Origin: Duganella sacchari
GTDB taxonomy: Bacteria; Pseudomonadota; Gammaproteobacteria; Burkholderiales; Burkholderiaceae_D
NCBI RefSeq assembly: GCF_900143065.1
Contig: NZ_FRCX01000002.1
Span: 310,001 to 374,000, forward strand
Direction of reading: 5' to 3'
DNA: 64,000 nucleotides
The number at the start of each line of letters is the position of its first letter. Positions within the stretch are counted from its first letter, which is position 1. A program made the position numbers and the translations under genes. Below, one piece after another: positions 55,194-64,000 of the stretch. The notes under the pieces are model-generated. The model was not told where the DNA came from. It saw only the letters and a program-made list of their open reading frames with translations, and ran no database searches.

Positions 55194-56176
55194 GTCCGGA
55201 GCAAAGCCGCATCAGCAGGCAAGCGGCCGAATGGATCGTCTCGCTGACCGTTGACGACAAGGCCGAACGCGAACAGGCGCGCGCCGGTTTCGAAGCCTGG
55301 CAACAGGAAGATCCCCGCCACGCCGCCGCCGCGCTGCGCATGCAAGCCATGCTCGGACAACTCGACGCTCATGAAGGCCGCCCCGCCCGCGCCGCCCTGA
55401 CCAGCGCAGGACGCGCATCGCGCAAGCGAGTGGTTGCACGCACCGTGACTGCGCTCGCGCTTGCGATTGCGGTTGGTGCGCTCAGCCTGGGCGTGCCTCT
55501 GACACAGCCGTCGCTGCTGCTGGCGGATGCGCGCACCGGCGCTGGCGAATGGCAGACGCGCATCCTCGCCGATGGCAGCCAGCTCACCTTGAGTAGCGGC
55601 AGCGCAGTCAACATCCACATGAGCGAGGGCCAACGCGTGGTCAGCCTGCTGCAAGGCGAGGTACTGGTGGATGTGGCACGCGATCCATCGCGACCATTCT
55701 TCGTGCAGACGGAAGACGGCAGCATACGCGCACTGGGCACGCGCTTCACGGTTGAACGCGGCGAACACGCCACTGAGCTGGCGATGCTGGAGTCGAAAAC
55801 GGAAGTTCGTGCCGCTGGCCGTCCTGCATTGGCCACCGTGGTGGTGGCCGGCGAAAAGGTCCGCATTACGCCGGACAGCGTGGGACCGGTTGCCCACGTC
55901 GATGCGGGCAGCATCGCCGACGCCTGGCGCGATCATCAGCTGGTGGTGCAAAACCGGCCGCTGGCCGAGGTGCTGGATCAACTGGCACGCCATCATCGCG
56001 GCATGATTCGTTACGACGCAGGCCAGATTGCGGCCATGCGGGTCAGCGCGGTGCTGCCGCTGGATGACACGGATCGCGCCCTGCACCTGCTGCTCAACAG
56101 CTTTCCGGCACTGCGTATCCGCACCATCACGCCTTATGTGGTGCTGGTGGACGCGCCAGCGGCGCCATCGAAGTAA
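55184..56176 (+). CDS. FecR-type anti-sigma regulator
   Basis: A 330-residue inner-membrane sensor. The N-terminal cytoplasmic part (residues 1-80) has DUF4880-type QAAEWIVSL, and one membrane helix lies at about 88-108. The periplasmic FecR domain includes GEWQTRILADGSQLTLSSGSAVN, followed by a secretin-like end (PLAEVLDQLARHHRG) that would contact the receptor plug. Overlaps the sigma gene, as usual for this pair. Confidence 0.9.
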   Translation: MPVSPEQSRISRQAAEWIVSLTVDDKAEREQARAGFEAWQQEDPRHAAAALRMQAMLGQLDAHEGRPARAALTSAGRASRKRVVARTVTALALAIAVGALSLGVPLTQPSLLLADARTGAGEWQTRILADGSQLTLSSGSAVNIHMSEGQRVVSLLQGEVLVDVARDPSRPFFVQTEDGSIRALGTRFTVERGEHATELAMLESKTEVRAAGRPALATVVVAGEKVRITPDSVGPVAHVDAGSIADAWRDHQLVVQNRPLAEVLDQLARHHRGMIRYDAGQIAAMRVSAVLPLDDTDRALHLLLNSFPALRIRTITPYVVLVDAPAAPSK

Positions 56177-56266
56177 AAATATTTTCAGTATCGAGTTCCG
56201 GTTCGCGTTTTTGGTGCGTCATGGTCTATGTAAGCACGCAAATCAGACCAACGGAAAGAAGAACCC

Positions 56267-58681
56267 ATGCATCATCAAGCACGTACCAAACTGGCTCCCC
56301 TGAGCCTCGCCCTGCGCCTGGCATTCGCCGGCGCGATCGCGGTAAGCGCCGCTGGCAACGCCTATGCGCAAAGCGCGGCGGCGCAGTATGACATCCCGGC
56401 CGGCCTGCTGTCGGACGCCCTGAACCGCTTCGCCCAGCAATCCGGCGCCGCCATCGCGCTGGACGCGGACAAGATCCAGGGACTGCGCAGCGCTGGCCTT
56501 AAAGGCAGCTACGGCGTGGAAGAAGGCTTCAACGCCCTGCTGCGCGATACACCCTATGCCATTGCGCGCACCAGTGCTGGCTACGTGTTGGTGGCCAAGC
56601 CGGCCGCCGCAGCTGCACCCGCCGCGCCTCAGCGTGGCGAACAGGCGCTGGCGCCAGTGACGGTCAACTCTACCCTGCTGGCCGACGAACTGCCGCGCGC
56701 CTATGCTGGCGGCCAGGTCGCACGCGGTACGCAGCTTGGTATCCTGGGCAGCGCCAGCACCATGGACACACCATTCAACACCACCGGCTACACGGCGGCG
56801 CTGATTGAAGACCAGCAGGCGTCGACTGTCGCTGCGGTGCTGATGAACGATCCCTCGGTACGCTTCACCACGTCGGAAGGCCACATTTACGAGAACTTCA
56901 GCATTCGCGGCTTTGAAGTCGGCGGCGAAGACCTGGCTTTTAACGGTCTGTATGGGCTGTCGCCATACGGTCACGCACCGACAGAGTTCATCGAGCGCGT
57001 GGAAGTGCTGAAAGGTCCGGGTGCCCTGCTGGGTGGCATGTCGCCACAGGGCGGCGTGGGTGGCGTGATCAACCTGATTCCCAAGCGTGCCGAGGACAAG
57101 CCTCTGCTGCGCCTGACGACCGACTACACCTCCAGCTCGCAGTTCGGTGTGCATCTGGACGCGGGACAGCGCTTCGGTGAAAACGGCCGCTATGGCGTGC
57201 GTTTCAACGGCGGCTACCGCGACGGCAAAGTCGGCGTCGACGATCAGAAAAAGCAACGCACACTGGCGGCCATCGCGCTGGATTATCGCGGCACGCAGCT
57301 GAACCTCGCGCTGGATGCCTACACCAACCGTGAAAATATCGACAATGGCAGCTCATGGATGGCGTCCTTTCCCTCCACCGGCGTGATCGCGCCGCCCAAG
57401 ACCGGCACCAATCTGCTGCGCGGCATCCACGGCAAACTATCCAACGATGCTGTTGCGGTGCGCGGCAGCTATGAGTTCAATGATGCCATCACTGCCTACG
57501 CGGCGCTGGGTCAGCTGAGCTACACCTACGAAGGCTATATTAATGGTACCCGCGCGGCGATACGCAATGCGGCTGGTGACTATGTCGGTAATACTTTCAA
57601 TCAGCGTGGCACCACCGATACCACCTCGGGTGAAATCGGTGTGCGTGGCCGCTTCGTCACAGGACCTGTCAAGCACCAGATCGTGGCCAGCTACACCTCG
57701 CTCGAATTCGATACCGGCCGGGCCACGGTCAACACCAGCGCCAACTACAGTTCCAACATCTACCACCCGGTCAACCCGGCGCTGGCACCTGATCCCGGTC
57801 CTGCGCCTAAGGTCAGCGACGCCGCGCTGCGCAGCGCCGCACTGGCCGACACATTGTCCTTCGCCGATGACAAGGTCCTGCTCATCCTCGGCGTACGCGA
57901 GCAGCAAGTCAAAACCCGTACGCTGACTGGCACGCCTACGCTGTACGACAAGCGCGCGCTGACGCCTGCCGTGGGCATCGTCGTGAAACCATGGTCGCCA
58001 TCGGTGGCGCTCTACGCCAACTACATCGAAGGCCTGAGCCAGGGCGGTACCGTTACCGATACCACGGCCAAGAATTTTGGCACGGTGTTTGCGCCGTACA
58101 AAAGCAAGCAGCTGGAAGGCGGCGTGAAGTGGGACCAGGGCGCGTATGGCAATACCGTCAACGTGTTCCAGATCGAGCGCCCCAGCATGGTCAAGGATAC
58201 GGCTTCCAACACGTATAACGACGATGGCCAGCAGCGCAATCGCGGCGTCGAGTGGAACACCTTTGGCGAGATCGGCGGCCAACTGCGCCTGCTGGGCGGC
58301 GCGGCTTATACTGACGCCAAGATGACCAAGGCTTCGACTGTGGCGCTGACCGGAAAAACCATCTACGGCACGCCAAAATGGAAGGCCAACCTGGGCGGTG
58401 ACTGGACTGTTCCAGGCGTGAATGGCCTGATCGTGAATACCCGCGTGGTGTACACGGGCAGCCAGTGGGTCAATAGCCTGAATACGCAGAAAATCGATAG
58501 CTGGACGCGCCTGGACCTGGGCGCCCGCTACAGCGTGCGCGTGCAGGACCATCTGGTGCAACTGCGCGCCAACGTGGACAATGTCGCAGACAAGAGCTAC
58601 TGGGCTGGCTCCTTCAACGATGGCTACGTAACGCAAGGCGCAGGCCGCGTGTACAAATTGTCCGCCTCGGTGGACTTCTGA
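56267..58681 (+). CDS. TonB-dependent siderophore receptor with signalling domain
   Basis: An 804-residue outer-membrane receptor. Signal peptide ends near AYA-QS (residue 35). A secretin/TonB short N-terminal signalling domain lies at about 40-105 (YDIPAGLLSDALNRFAQQSG), then the plug (about 150-290; VLKGPGALLGGMSPQGGVGG), then a 22-strand barrel ending in the aromatic SASVDF. The extra domain fits control by the FecI/FecR pair upstream. Ligand unknown. It could be the product of the nearby thiazoline cluster or a foreign siderophore (xenosiderophore). Confidence 0.92.
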   Translation: MHHQARTKLAPLSLALRLAFAGAIAVSAAGNAYAQSAAAQYDIPAGLLSDALNRFAQQSGAAIALDADKIQGLRSAGLKGSYGVEEGFNALLRDTPYAIARTSAGYVLVAKPAAAAAPAAPQRGEQALAPVTVNSTLLADELPRAYAGGQVARGTQLGILGSASTMDTPFNTTGYTAALIEDQQASTVAAVLMNDPSVRFTTSEGHIYENFSIRGFEVGGEDLAFNGLYGLSPYGHAPTEFIERVEVLKGPGALLGGMSPQGGVGGVINLIPKRAEDKPLLRLTTDYTSSSQFGVHLDAGQRFGENGRYGVRFNGGYRDGKVGVDDQKKQRTLAAIALDYRGTQLNLALDAYTNRENIDNGSSWMASFPSTGVIAPPKTGTNLLRGIHGKLSNDAVAVRGSYEFNDAITAYAALGQLSYTYEGYINGTRAAIRNAAGDYVGNTFNQRGTTDTTSGEIGVRGRFVTGPVKHQIVASYTSLEFDTGRATVNTSANYSSNIYHPVNPALAPDPGPAPKVSDAALRSAALADTLSFADDKVLLILGVREQQVKTRTLTGTPTLYDKRALTPAVGIVVKPWSPSVALYANYIEGLSQGGTVTDTTAKNFGTVFAPYKSKQLEGGVKWDQGAYGNTVNVFQIERPSMVKDTASNTYNDDGQQRNRGVEWNTFGEIGGQLRLLGGAAYTDAKMTKASTVALTGKTIYGTPKWKANLGGDWTVPGVNGLIVNTRVVYTGSQWVNSLNTQKIDSWTRLDLGARYSVRVQDHLVQLRANVDNVADKSYWAGSFNDGYVTQGAGRVYKLSASVDF

Positions 58682-59586
58682 TGCGGCGCGCCTTTCTTCG
58701 CATTGGCGCTGTCCTGCTGGCCGGCGCGATGCTGCCCGCTCTCGCCGCCATGCCTGCGCAGGACTGGCAGCCCGCCAGCCTGCCGCAGGCCAGACAGCTG
58801 GATCTGACCTCCGCCCGCACGGGACACCGCTACCGCATCTTCATCAGCGTGCCGGAAACGCCAGCGCCGGCAGGCGGCCATCCAGTAATCTACGTCCTGG
58901 ATGGCAATGCCGCTTTCCCGAGCGTGGCGCTGATGGCGCGCACTGTCGCGCGCCGCAGCAAGGTGACTGGTCTGCACGCGCCGGTGGTGGTCGGTATCGG
59001 CTACGCGAGTGGCGAAGACTTCGATACGGTGGCCCGTGCGCGTGACTACACGCCGCCAGCAAATGGCAAGGCGGCCAAAGGCGAAGGTGGTGCGGACCTG
59101 TTCCTTGATTTTATCGAGCACGAGCTGAAGCCCGTGATACAGGCTGGCGTGGCGGTTGATCCGCAGCGCCAGGCCTTGTTCGGCCATTCTTACGGCGGCT
59201 TGCTGACGCTGCATGCCTTGTTCACGCGGCCGGCCGCTTTCCAGACTTATATCGCGGCCAGTCCGTCGATCTGGTTTGCGGACCGCTATGTACTGAACGA
59301 AGTAAAAGGTCTGTCAGCAGCACGCGCACAAAAGGCGCGCGTGCTGCTGACCGTGGGAGAGCTGGAGCAGTCGCCAGCGCCAGCATCGGCCAAGCCCACC
59401 GACCGTTCCGCGCTGCTGGCGCAGAAACGCATGGTGGATGAGGCCAGGGACCTGGCCGCGCAGCTGGATACGCAACGCTCGGCCTACAACCTGGAACGTG
59501 TGCGCTTCATCGAGCTGCCTCGGGAAAATCATGGTTCAGCCCTGTTCCCGGCGCTGTCGCGCGGGCTGGAATTCTTCCTGGAGTAA
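58681..59586 (+). CDS. Periplasmic IroE/BesA-type esterase
   Basis: A 301-residue alpha/beta hydrolase with an N-terminal signal peptide (cut near ALA-AM). VIYVLDGN at the first strand and GHSYGG (nucleophile serine) match the siderophore-esterase group that opens trilactone siderophores; a late ENHGSALFPAL carries the catalytic histidine. It overlaps the receptor stop by one base, so it should act on the imported siderophore. An unrelated carboxylesterase activity cannot be excluded. Confidence 0.85.
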   Translation: MRRAFLRIGAVLLAGAMLPALAAMPAQDWQPASLPQARQLDLTSARTGHRYRIFISVPETPAPAGGHPVIYVLDGNAAFPSVALMARTVARRSKVTGLHAPVVVGIGYASGEDFDTVARARDYTPPANGKAAKGEGGADLFLDFIEHELKPVIQAGVAVDPQRQALFGHSYGGLLTLHALFTRPAAFQTYIAASPSIWFADRYVLNEVKGLSAARAQKARVLLTVGELEQSPAPASAKPTDRSALLAQKRMVDEARDLAAQLDTQRSAYNLERVRFIELPRENHGSALFPALSRGLEFFLE

Positions 59587-59588
59587 GC

Positions 59589-59864
59589 ATGCATAGCGGA
59601 GTGATTGCCTTGGCCGTGGCACTGAACCTGCTGTCTGCGGTGCTGTTTTATCTGGCTGCACCACGCCAGCAGTGGCGCAGCGAAGCCCTGTCTGCAAGTG
59701 TGGCGCGGCCTGCCGCGTGGTCGGCACTGGCCGTTTCGCTGCTGCTGTGGCTGACGCAGGCACAGGTTGCGACGGCGCTGTTTGCCGTGCTCACCCTGAC
59801 CATGATCCTGTTTGCCGTGCTGCCGTATCTGGCCGCATGGCGCAAGCTGGGGAGCGAGCGATGA
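59589..59864 (+). CDS. DUF3325-like small membrane protein
   Basis: A 91-residue protein with three hydrophobic segments (residues 5-22, 42-58, 62-82). Proteins of this size and layout (DUF3325) are regular partners of DUF3649 and PepSY proteins in siderophore operons. Its function is not established. It overlaps the next gene by four bases. Confidence 0.72.
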   Translation: MHSGVIALAVALNLLSAVLFYLAAPRQQWRSEALSASVARPAAWSALAVSLLLWLTQAQVATALFAVLTLTMILFAVLPYLAAWRKLGSER

Positions 59865-60136
59865 GCAAGGACTGGTTCAGCAAATCGTTGGCAGCGATAC
59901 TGCTGGGATGTGTGCTGTCGCTGCTGTTCAGCGGCCTGTTTGCCTGGTTGACGCCGGGCGGCCCGGGGGCGCCGAACAAGTTCCAGACCACGATGTGGGT
60001 GACGGCGCCGGTGTGGGCGGCCATCATGTCCTTCGTGTTTTTCTTCCGTAGCGGCGCGCAGGCCTGGCGCTGGCTGGGCGGCGCGACCGTGCTGGCTGCG
60101 GCCGCGCTGGCGGCCTGTCGCCAATTCCTTTCCTGA
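59861..60136 (+). CDS. DUF3649-like small membrane protein
   Basis: A 91-residue protein with three membrane segments and the typical LTPGGPGAPNKFQTTMWVTAP loop. Found next to DUF3325 and PepSY membrane proteins in many iron-uptake operons, where it may assist inner-membrane handling of ferric siderophores. The start overlaps the previous stop (ATGA). Confidence 0.75.
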   Translation: MSKDWFSKSLAAILLGCVLSLLFSGLFAWLTPGGPGAPNKFQTTMWVTAPVWAAIMSFVFFFRSGAQAWRWLGGATVLAAAALAACRQFLS

Positions 60137-60144
60137 GGTTCGCC

Positions 60145-61668
60145 ATGCGCACCGATATCATACGCATCTATAAATCCGTCCATACCTGGACCGGCATCGT
60201 TTGCGGCTTTGTGCTGTTCATCGCTTTCTACGCGGGCGCATTGACGATGTTTGAGGAACCGCTGTCACGCTGGGTGGCGTCGCCTGCGCGTGCGGCGTTG
60301 TCGCCGTTGGACCGCAGTCCGCAGCTCATCAAGGAGACGCTGGCCGCGCGTGCCGATGCCCGCAAGGAGTTCACGCTGCATTTGCACGATGACGCGCAGA
60401 TCCCGGCACGCATCACCTGGACCAAGGGACGCGGCGACCGCCAGCCTTGGACGGCGGACTACACCGAAGATGGCAGCCTGCGTGTCGTGCAGGCCAAGCC
60501 TTCCGGCCTGGCGCAATTTATCGATCATCTGCACCGCACGGGCGGCTTGCCTGGCGATGCGGAGGTCACGGAGTTCATCATGGGCCTGGTCAGCCTGGCA
60601 TATGCCGTGGCGCTGGTGTCGGGCACGATCATTCTGCTGCCATCGCTCGTAAAAGACTTCTTTGCGCTGCGCGTGGGAAAAAATCTCAAACGGATGTGGC
60701 TTGATGCCCACAACGCCATCGGTATCGCCAGCTTGCCGTTCCATATCGTGATTGCGGTGACGGCCATGATCTTTGGACTGCATGACAAGATCTACGATAT
60801 CCAGGAAAAGCTGGTCTACAACGGCAATATGGCGCAGATCATGAAGGCTGCCAGTCCGAATAACGCGGTCAGGCCGGACAAACAGCCGGCCGACATGCTG
60901 TCCCCGCAGGACCTGCTGGCGCGCGTGCGTGACTTTGCACCCGAGTTTGAGCCGGTTTCGATGCAGTACCGCGCACCTGGCACCATGGGCGCCACGGTGC
61001 GCGTGAGCGGCAACGATGCCCGCTTCATGCTACGCCGTGAAGGCTTTCTGCTGATAAGCCCAGTCACCGGCCAGATCGTGGACACGTCCTACTTCCCGGG
61101 CAAGCAGAATAGCTGGACCGAGCCGGTATCGGCAGCCTTCTCACTGCACTTCGGGACGTTTGGCGGTGAGCCGGTGCGCTGGGCCTATTTTGCGTTGGGA
61201 CTGGGCGGCGCAGTGCTGTTCTACACCGGGAATCTGCTGTGGATTGAAACCCGGCGCAAGAACCAGCGCGGCGGCGAACCGGTGCTGCAAACACGGGCCG
61301 CCTACTGGCTGTCTGCCGGCACCGTCGGTGTCTGCGTTGGCAGCATGGCCGGCATCTCCGTGATTATCGCCGCCGCCAAGCTGCTGCACGGTGAATGGCA
61401 TATGCCTTTGTACTACACGGTGTTTGTGGTGTGCTGCGGATGGGCGTTCTGGCGCGGTGCGGCCAGGGCAGGCGCTGAACTGCTGTGGTTTGCGGCATTT
61501 GCCACGCTGCTGATCCCTGCCGCTACGCTGTGGCGTGGCTTGCCGGGCCACGCTTACGGCGTCGATATTGCGGCGGTGTGCTTTGCGCTGGTGTTTATCC
61601 GGTTGGCGCTGGCCGCGCGGCGGCGTCAGGTATCGGGCGTGACGGCCAGCGTCTGGGCGCCTGCCTGA
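60145..61668 (+). CDS. PepSY-associated transmembrane protein (FhuF/FoxB-like iron reductase candidate)
   Basis: A 507-residue membrane protein. A first helix with the conserved HTWTGIVCGFVLFIAFYAG is followed by a large periplasmic PepSY-like region, further helices near 150-170, 195-215 and 355-375, and three more at the C-terminus. Histidines in several helices (HTW, DAHNAIG, FHIV) could bind haem, as in inner-membrane siderophore reductases such as FoxB. Last gene of the Fur/FecI operon; its 3' end overlaps the convergent DUF455 gene by 43 bases. Confidence 0.85.
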   Translation: MRTDIIRIYKSVHTWTGIVCGFVLFIAFYAGALTMFEEPLSRWVASPARAALSPLDRSPQLIKETLAARADARKEFTLHLHDDAQIPARITWTKGRGDRQPWTADYTEDGSLRVVQAKPSGLAQFIDHLHRTGGLPGDAEVTEFIMGLVSLAYAVALVSGTIILLPSLVKDFFALRVGKNLKRMWLDAHNAIGIASLPFHIVIAVTAMIFGLHDKIYDIQEKLVYNGNMAQIMKAASPNNAVRPDKQPADMLSPQDLLARVRDFAPEFEPVSMQYRAPGTMGATVRVSGNDARFMLRREGFLLISPVTGQIVDTSYFPGKQNSWTEPVSAAFSLHFGTFGGEPVRWAYFALGLGGAVLFYTGNLLWIETRRKNQRGGEPVLQTRAAYWLSAGTVGVCVGSMAGISVIIAAAKLLHGEWHMPLYYTVFVVCCGWAFWRGAARAGAELLWFAAFATLLIPAATLWRGLPGHAYGVDIAAVCFALVFIRLALAARRRQVSGVTASVWAPA

Positions 61669-62462
61669 AGCGCTTCCAGTTCGCTCTCGGTGAATCCGGC
61701 CTGGCGGCGGGCCTCCAGATTGAAGGGACCGCGCAGGGTCGGCGCATTGTACTGGCGTGCCAGTTCATAGTAGGTCGGCATCAGTTCCAGGCTGCGCAGG
61801 CGGCACAGGTAGCCGTACCAGCGGTTGCCGATTTCCACGTGGCCGATCTCGTCGCGCAGGATGATGTCCAGGATGGCGGCGGCCTCCTGGTCGCCGGCCT
61901 GGGCCAGCTTGGCGCGCAGTGGCGGATTGGCGTCCAGGCCGCGTGCTTCCAGCGTGCGCGGCACCAGCGCCATGCGGGCCAGGACATCGTCGCAGGTTTT
62001 CTCCACCATCTCCCACAGCGCGCCATGGCCGCTGAAATCGCCGTAGCGGTAGCCCTGCTTTTGCAGGTGCGCGTCCAGCAGCGAGAAATGGTAAGCCTCT
62101 TCCCGGGCGACCTGCAGCCAGTCCGTGTAGTACGCGGCTGGCAGGCCGGGGAAGCGCCAGATGGCGTCCAGCGCCAGGTTGATGGCGTTGAACTCGATGT
62201 GCGCCAGCGCGTGTATCAGCATGGCGCGGCCTTCGGTGGTGTTCATGGAGCGTCGCCCTACCTTCAGCGGCGGCACCAGTTCCGGCTTGTCGGGGCGGCC
62301 GGGAATGGCGGCCGACGACGCCAGTTCGGCGGCTGGATCCGGCGTGCAGCCGCCCTCCTGCGCCGCTGCCGCCATCGCATACACGGCCGCTACCTTGGCG
62401 TCCGGATCGGCTTCGATCAAGCAATGCAGTGCGCGGGCGCGCAGTTCCTGAGGTACAGCCAT
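61626..62462 (-). CDS. DUF455 ferritin-like protein
   Basis: A 278-residue helical protein of the DUF455 family. Ferritin-like metal ligands are visible in ALAHIEFNAINLALD, VAREEAYHFSLLDAHL and LRDEIGHVEIG, the ExxH pattern of a carboxylate-bridged di-iron site. Distant relatives are tRNA-modifying MiaE-type hydroxylases. The substrate is unknown. It converges on, and overlaps, the end of the iron-uptake operon; whether it is functionally linked is unclear. Confidence 0.83.
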   Translation of the reverse strand: MAVPQELRARALHCLIEADPDAKVAAVYAMAAAAQEGGCTPDPAAELASSAAIPGRPDKPELVPPLKVGRRSMNTTEGRAMLIHALAHIEFNAINLALDAIWRFPGLPAAYYTDWLQVAREEAYHFSLLDAHLQKQGYRYGDFSGHGALWEMVEKTCDDVLARMALVPRTLEARGLDANPPLRAKLAQAGDQEAAAILDIILRDEIGHVEIGNRWYGYLCRLRSLELMPTYYELARQYNAPTLRGPFNLEARRQAGFTESELEALQAGAQTLAVTPDT

Positions 62463-62648
62463 ACGGGTCTTTCAAATCAGCGAGGGCGATAGTTTATCAC
62501 TGCGCGCTTGGTTCCTGCGGAACTAGTCCCTGTCCTACACCGACACTGCACGCGCACCGATACCTCAACTATCGCGCGGAACGCATCATTAGCGCTGTCA
62601 CCACGTCCACTGACGCGGGGCGTTATTAACCAATTGGAGACCACTATC

Positions 62649-63224
62649 ATGAGCTACCTGGACCGCGACACCTATGGCATCTACCGCAGCGATGAGGACA
62701 CCGGCCCCGGCCCACGTCTGATGGGCGCGGACACGCTGATCGGCGAGGATGTGTACAACCGCCAGGACGAAGACCTCGGCGATATCAAGGAAATCATGCT
62801 GGACATGCGCAATGGCCAGGTGGCCTACGCTGTGCTGTCGTTCGGCGGCTGGCTGGGTATGGGCGACAAGCTGTTTGCCGTGCCATGGCAAGCGCTGCAA
62901 CTGGACACCGCCAACAAGCGCTTCCTGCTGGACGTCTCGAAAGACCATCTGAAAAACGCACCGGGCTTTGACAAGGACAACTGGCCGGACATGGCCAGCG
63001 CCGAATTCAATAGCCAGCTCCACAACTTCTATGGCACCAGCCAGAACGTGCCGGGCGGCGTGACCGCGAGCGGCAGCGTAATGGGCACCGGCAGCGGTAG
63101 CCTGCAAAGCGATCCTGGCTACGGCAGCAGTATCGGCACCGGCGGCACGGGCAATATCGGCGGCACCGCCGGTTCTTCCGGTACGCTGAGCGACGACCCT
63201 GCCCGTAACCGCGGTAACTACTAA
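62649..63224 (+). CDS. PRC-barrel domain protein
   Basis: A 191-residue protein from the ATG with GGAG ten bases upstream. Residues about 22-100 form a PRC-barrel (DTLIGEDVYNRQDEDLGDIKEIMLDM, FGGWLGMGDKLFAVPW). The C-terminal 60 residues are low-complexity Gly/Ser/Thr. Such proteins are often stress-induced and stand alone; the precise role is unknown. Confidence 0.85.
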   Translation: MSYLDRDTYGIYRSDEDTGPGPRLMGADTLIGEDVYNRQDEDLGDIKEIMLDMRNGQVAYAVLSFGGWLGMGDKLFAVPWQALQLDTANKRFLLDVSKDHLKNAPGFDKDNWPDMASAEFNSQLHNFYGTSQNVPGGVTASGSVMGTGSGSLQSDPGYGSSIGTGGTGNIGGTAGSSGTLSDDPARNRGNY

Positions 63225-63256
63225 TTACGCTGGCTTTACCGGCGCACATATTGGCT

Positions 63257-63287
63257 CGCCAAGGCATGCGATAGACGGCATGCCTGG
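63257..63287. terminator. Possible terminator hairpin
   Basis: Inverted repeat CGCCAAGGCATGC / GCATGCCTGGCG with one bulged A, 33 bases after the PRC-barrel stop. No clear T-run follows, so it may be a rho-assisted end or only a structural repeat. Confidence 0.4.
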
Positions 63288-63334
63288 CGGGCATCTCTGG
63301 TTTAATCGCTGCATCGATAGCGCTATGACCAGCC

Positions 63335-64000
63335 ATGCAAAAAACCTTCGCTACAGCCCTCCTCGCGCTCGCCGCAGCGCTGCCCGCCCACGCTTTTGAA
63401 CCGCTGCCCGCTGAAACCATGGACGACACGCGCGTGTTCAAGGTCGAGGTGCTACAGGTAACCGACATCGAACCCTATCGCGATGCGCTCAACGGCTTCC
63501 TCAAGTCCCTGCGAGCCAGCGGCCTGGTGGATGGCAAAAACCTCAGCGTGCATAAGTCCACGATTGATTTCGACGTCGAGAACGGCGGCTTCTGGAGCAA
63601 GCTCGGCGTGCTGCTGCGCATCCGCCAGGAAGCCTCGCGCATTGTCGAAGCCAAGCCGGATCTGGTGCTGACCATCGGCACGCCCGCCACCAAGTATGCG
63701 CGCGGGATGATGGCGGACGCCCATATTCCACTGGTGTTCACGGCGGTGGCCAATCCCGAGGATGCGGGCTGCGTGTCCCTTGTGGACGCGGGCGAAGGCG
63801 CCACGGGCTCCACGCTGTACACCGATATGACCGACAGCCTCAAGCTGGTCAAGGATGTGTTTCCGTCCGTACGCCGGATCGGCATGGTGCATACGGATGA
63901 CGAGAATGGCGTTGCCAACGTGGCGGCGGCTACCGTGAAAGGCAAGCCGCTGGGGCTGGAAGTGAGCGCCCGGCTGGTCAACAAGTCCGACCATATCGCG
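63335..64000 (+). CDS. ABC-type substrate-binding protein, 3' end outside window
   Basis: The first 222 codons are visible. Signal peptide MQKTFATALLALAAALPAHA; then VFKVEVLQVTDIEPYRDALNG, DLVLTIGTPATKYARG and IPLVFTAVANPEDAG, the two-lobe pattern of the ABC_sub_bind (tryptophan/tyrosine-type) family. It is in the same broad class as the protein at 13114-14142, but the two are not close copies. Partner genes would lie beyond the window. Confidence 0.85.
   Translation, partial: MQKTFATALLALAAALPAHAFEPLPAETMDDTRVFKVEVLQVTDIEPYRDALNGFLKSLRASGLVDGKNLSVHKSTIDFDVENGGFWSKLGVLLRIRQEASRIVEAKPDLVLTIGTPATKYARGMMADAHIPLVFTAVANPEDAGCVSLVDAGEGATGSTLYTDMTDSLKLVKDVFPSVRRIGMVHTDDENGVANVAAATVKGKPLGLEVSARLVNKSDHIA

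Noticed and set aside
1..64000. CRISPR arrays, tRNA/rRNA genes, insertion sequences, prophage genes
   Set aside because: Looked for regular spaced repeats, cloverleaf-like genes, transposase or integrase proteins and found none.

Overview
The window comes from a GC-rich bacterium (roughly 60-65% G+C by eye). Gene content points to a betaproteobacterium of the Burkholderiales, most likely the Oxalobacteraceae (Massilia/Duganella/Janthinobacterium group). That placement is an inference from protein character and gene neighbourhoods; there is no rRNA in the window to prove it. No rRNA, tRNA, CRISPR array, transposase or phage gene was seen.

Left edge (1-7714, minus strand): an MFS exporter followed by a nonribosomal peptide synthetase that runs off the window. 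The visible part is C-A-T-C-A-T. My hand-read specificity codes are proline for module 1 and serine for module 2. An AT-rich, apparently non-coding stretch (7715-8396) separates it from a plus-strand operon (8397-14142). That operon encodes four solute-binding-type proteins and a cyclic-nucleotide-binding-domain/SLC13 carrier fusion, an odd combination with no recognisable permease partner. Then come an unknown membrane protein, a small unknown protein, a cysteine-synthase-like enzyme and a small AT-hook/leucine-zipper-like protein (14147-17375).

Centre (17460-50291, minus strand): a quorum-sensing-linked biosynthetic cluster of 17 genes plus its LuxR regulator. The genes are nearly contiguous, with many start/stop overlaps and no gap above about 110 bases. 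In transcription order they are: luxR; a lux box; luxI; a GriI-type aldolase; an AMP-ligase; an OsmC protein; three megasynthases without built-in AT domains (A-ACP-KS-ACP; Cy-Cy-A(Cys)-PCP-KS-DH-KR; ACP-KS-KR-ACP-TE); an HpaB-type flavin monooxygenase; a MATE exporter; a GyrI-like protein; a SAP-domain protein; a PPTase; a type II thioesterase; a free-standing malonyl transacylase (trans-AT); a haem-oxygenase-like di-iron oxygenase; a cupin; and a GriH-type 3-dehydroquinate synthase II. The GriI/GriH pair implies 3-amino-4-hydroxybenzoate as the aryl starter. The predicted line is aryl starter, malonate, Cys cyclised to thiazoline, malonate reduced to an alkene, then malonate reduced to a beta-alcohol, released by an unusual thioesterase with cysteine as nucleophile. 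I do not recognise a known product with this logic. It is the best candidate here for an undescribed system.

Right part (50511-64000): a FadE-type acyl-CoA dehydrogenase and an unknown exported coiled-coil/beta-rich protein. Next is a Fur-box-preceded iron-siderophore uptake operon (FecI sigma, FecR, TonB-dependent receptor, periplasmic esterase, DUF3325, DUF3649, PepSY protein). Last are a DUF455 ferritin-like protein, a PRC-barrel protein and the start of another solute-binding protein. Uptake genes next to a thiazoline/aminophenol assembly line make a metallophore function possible but unproven.
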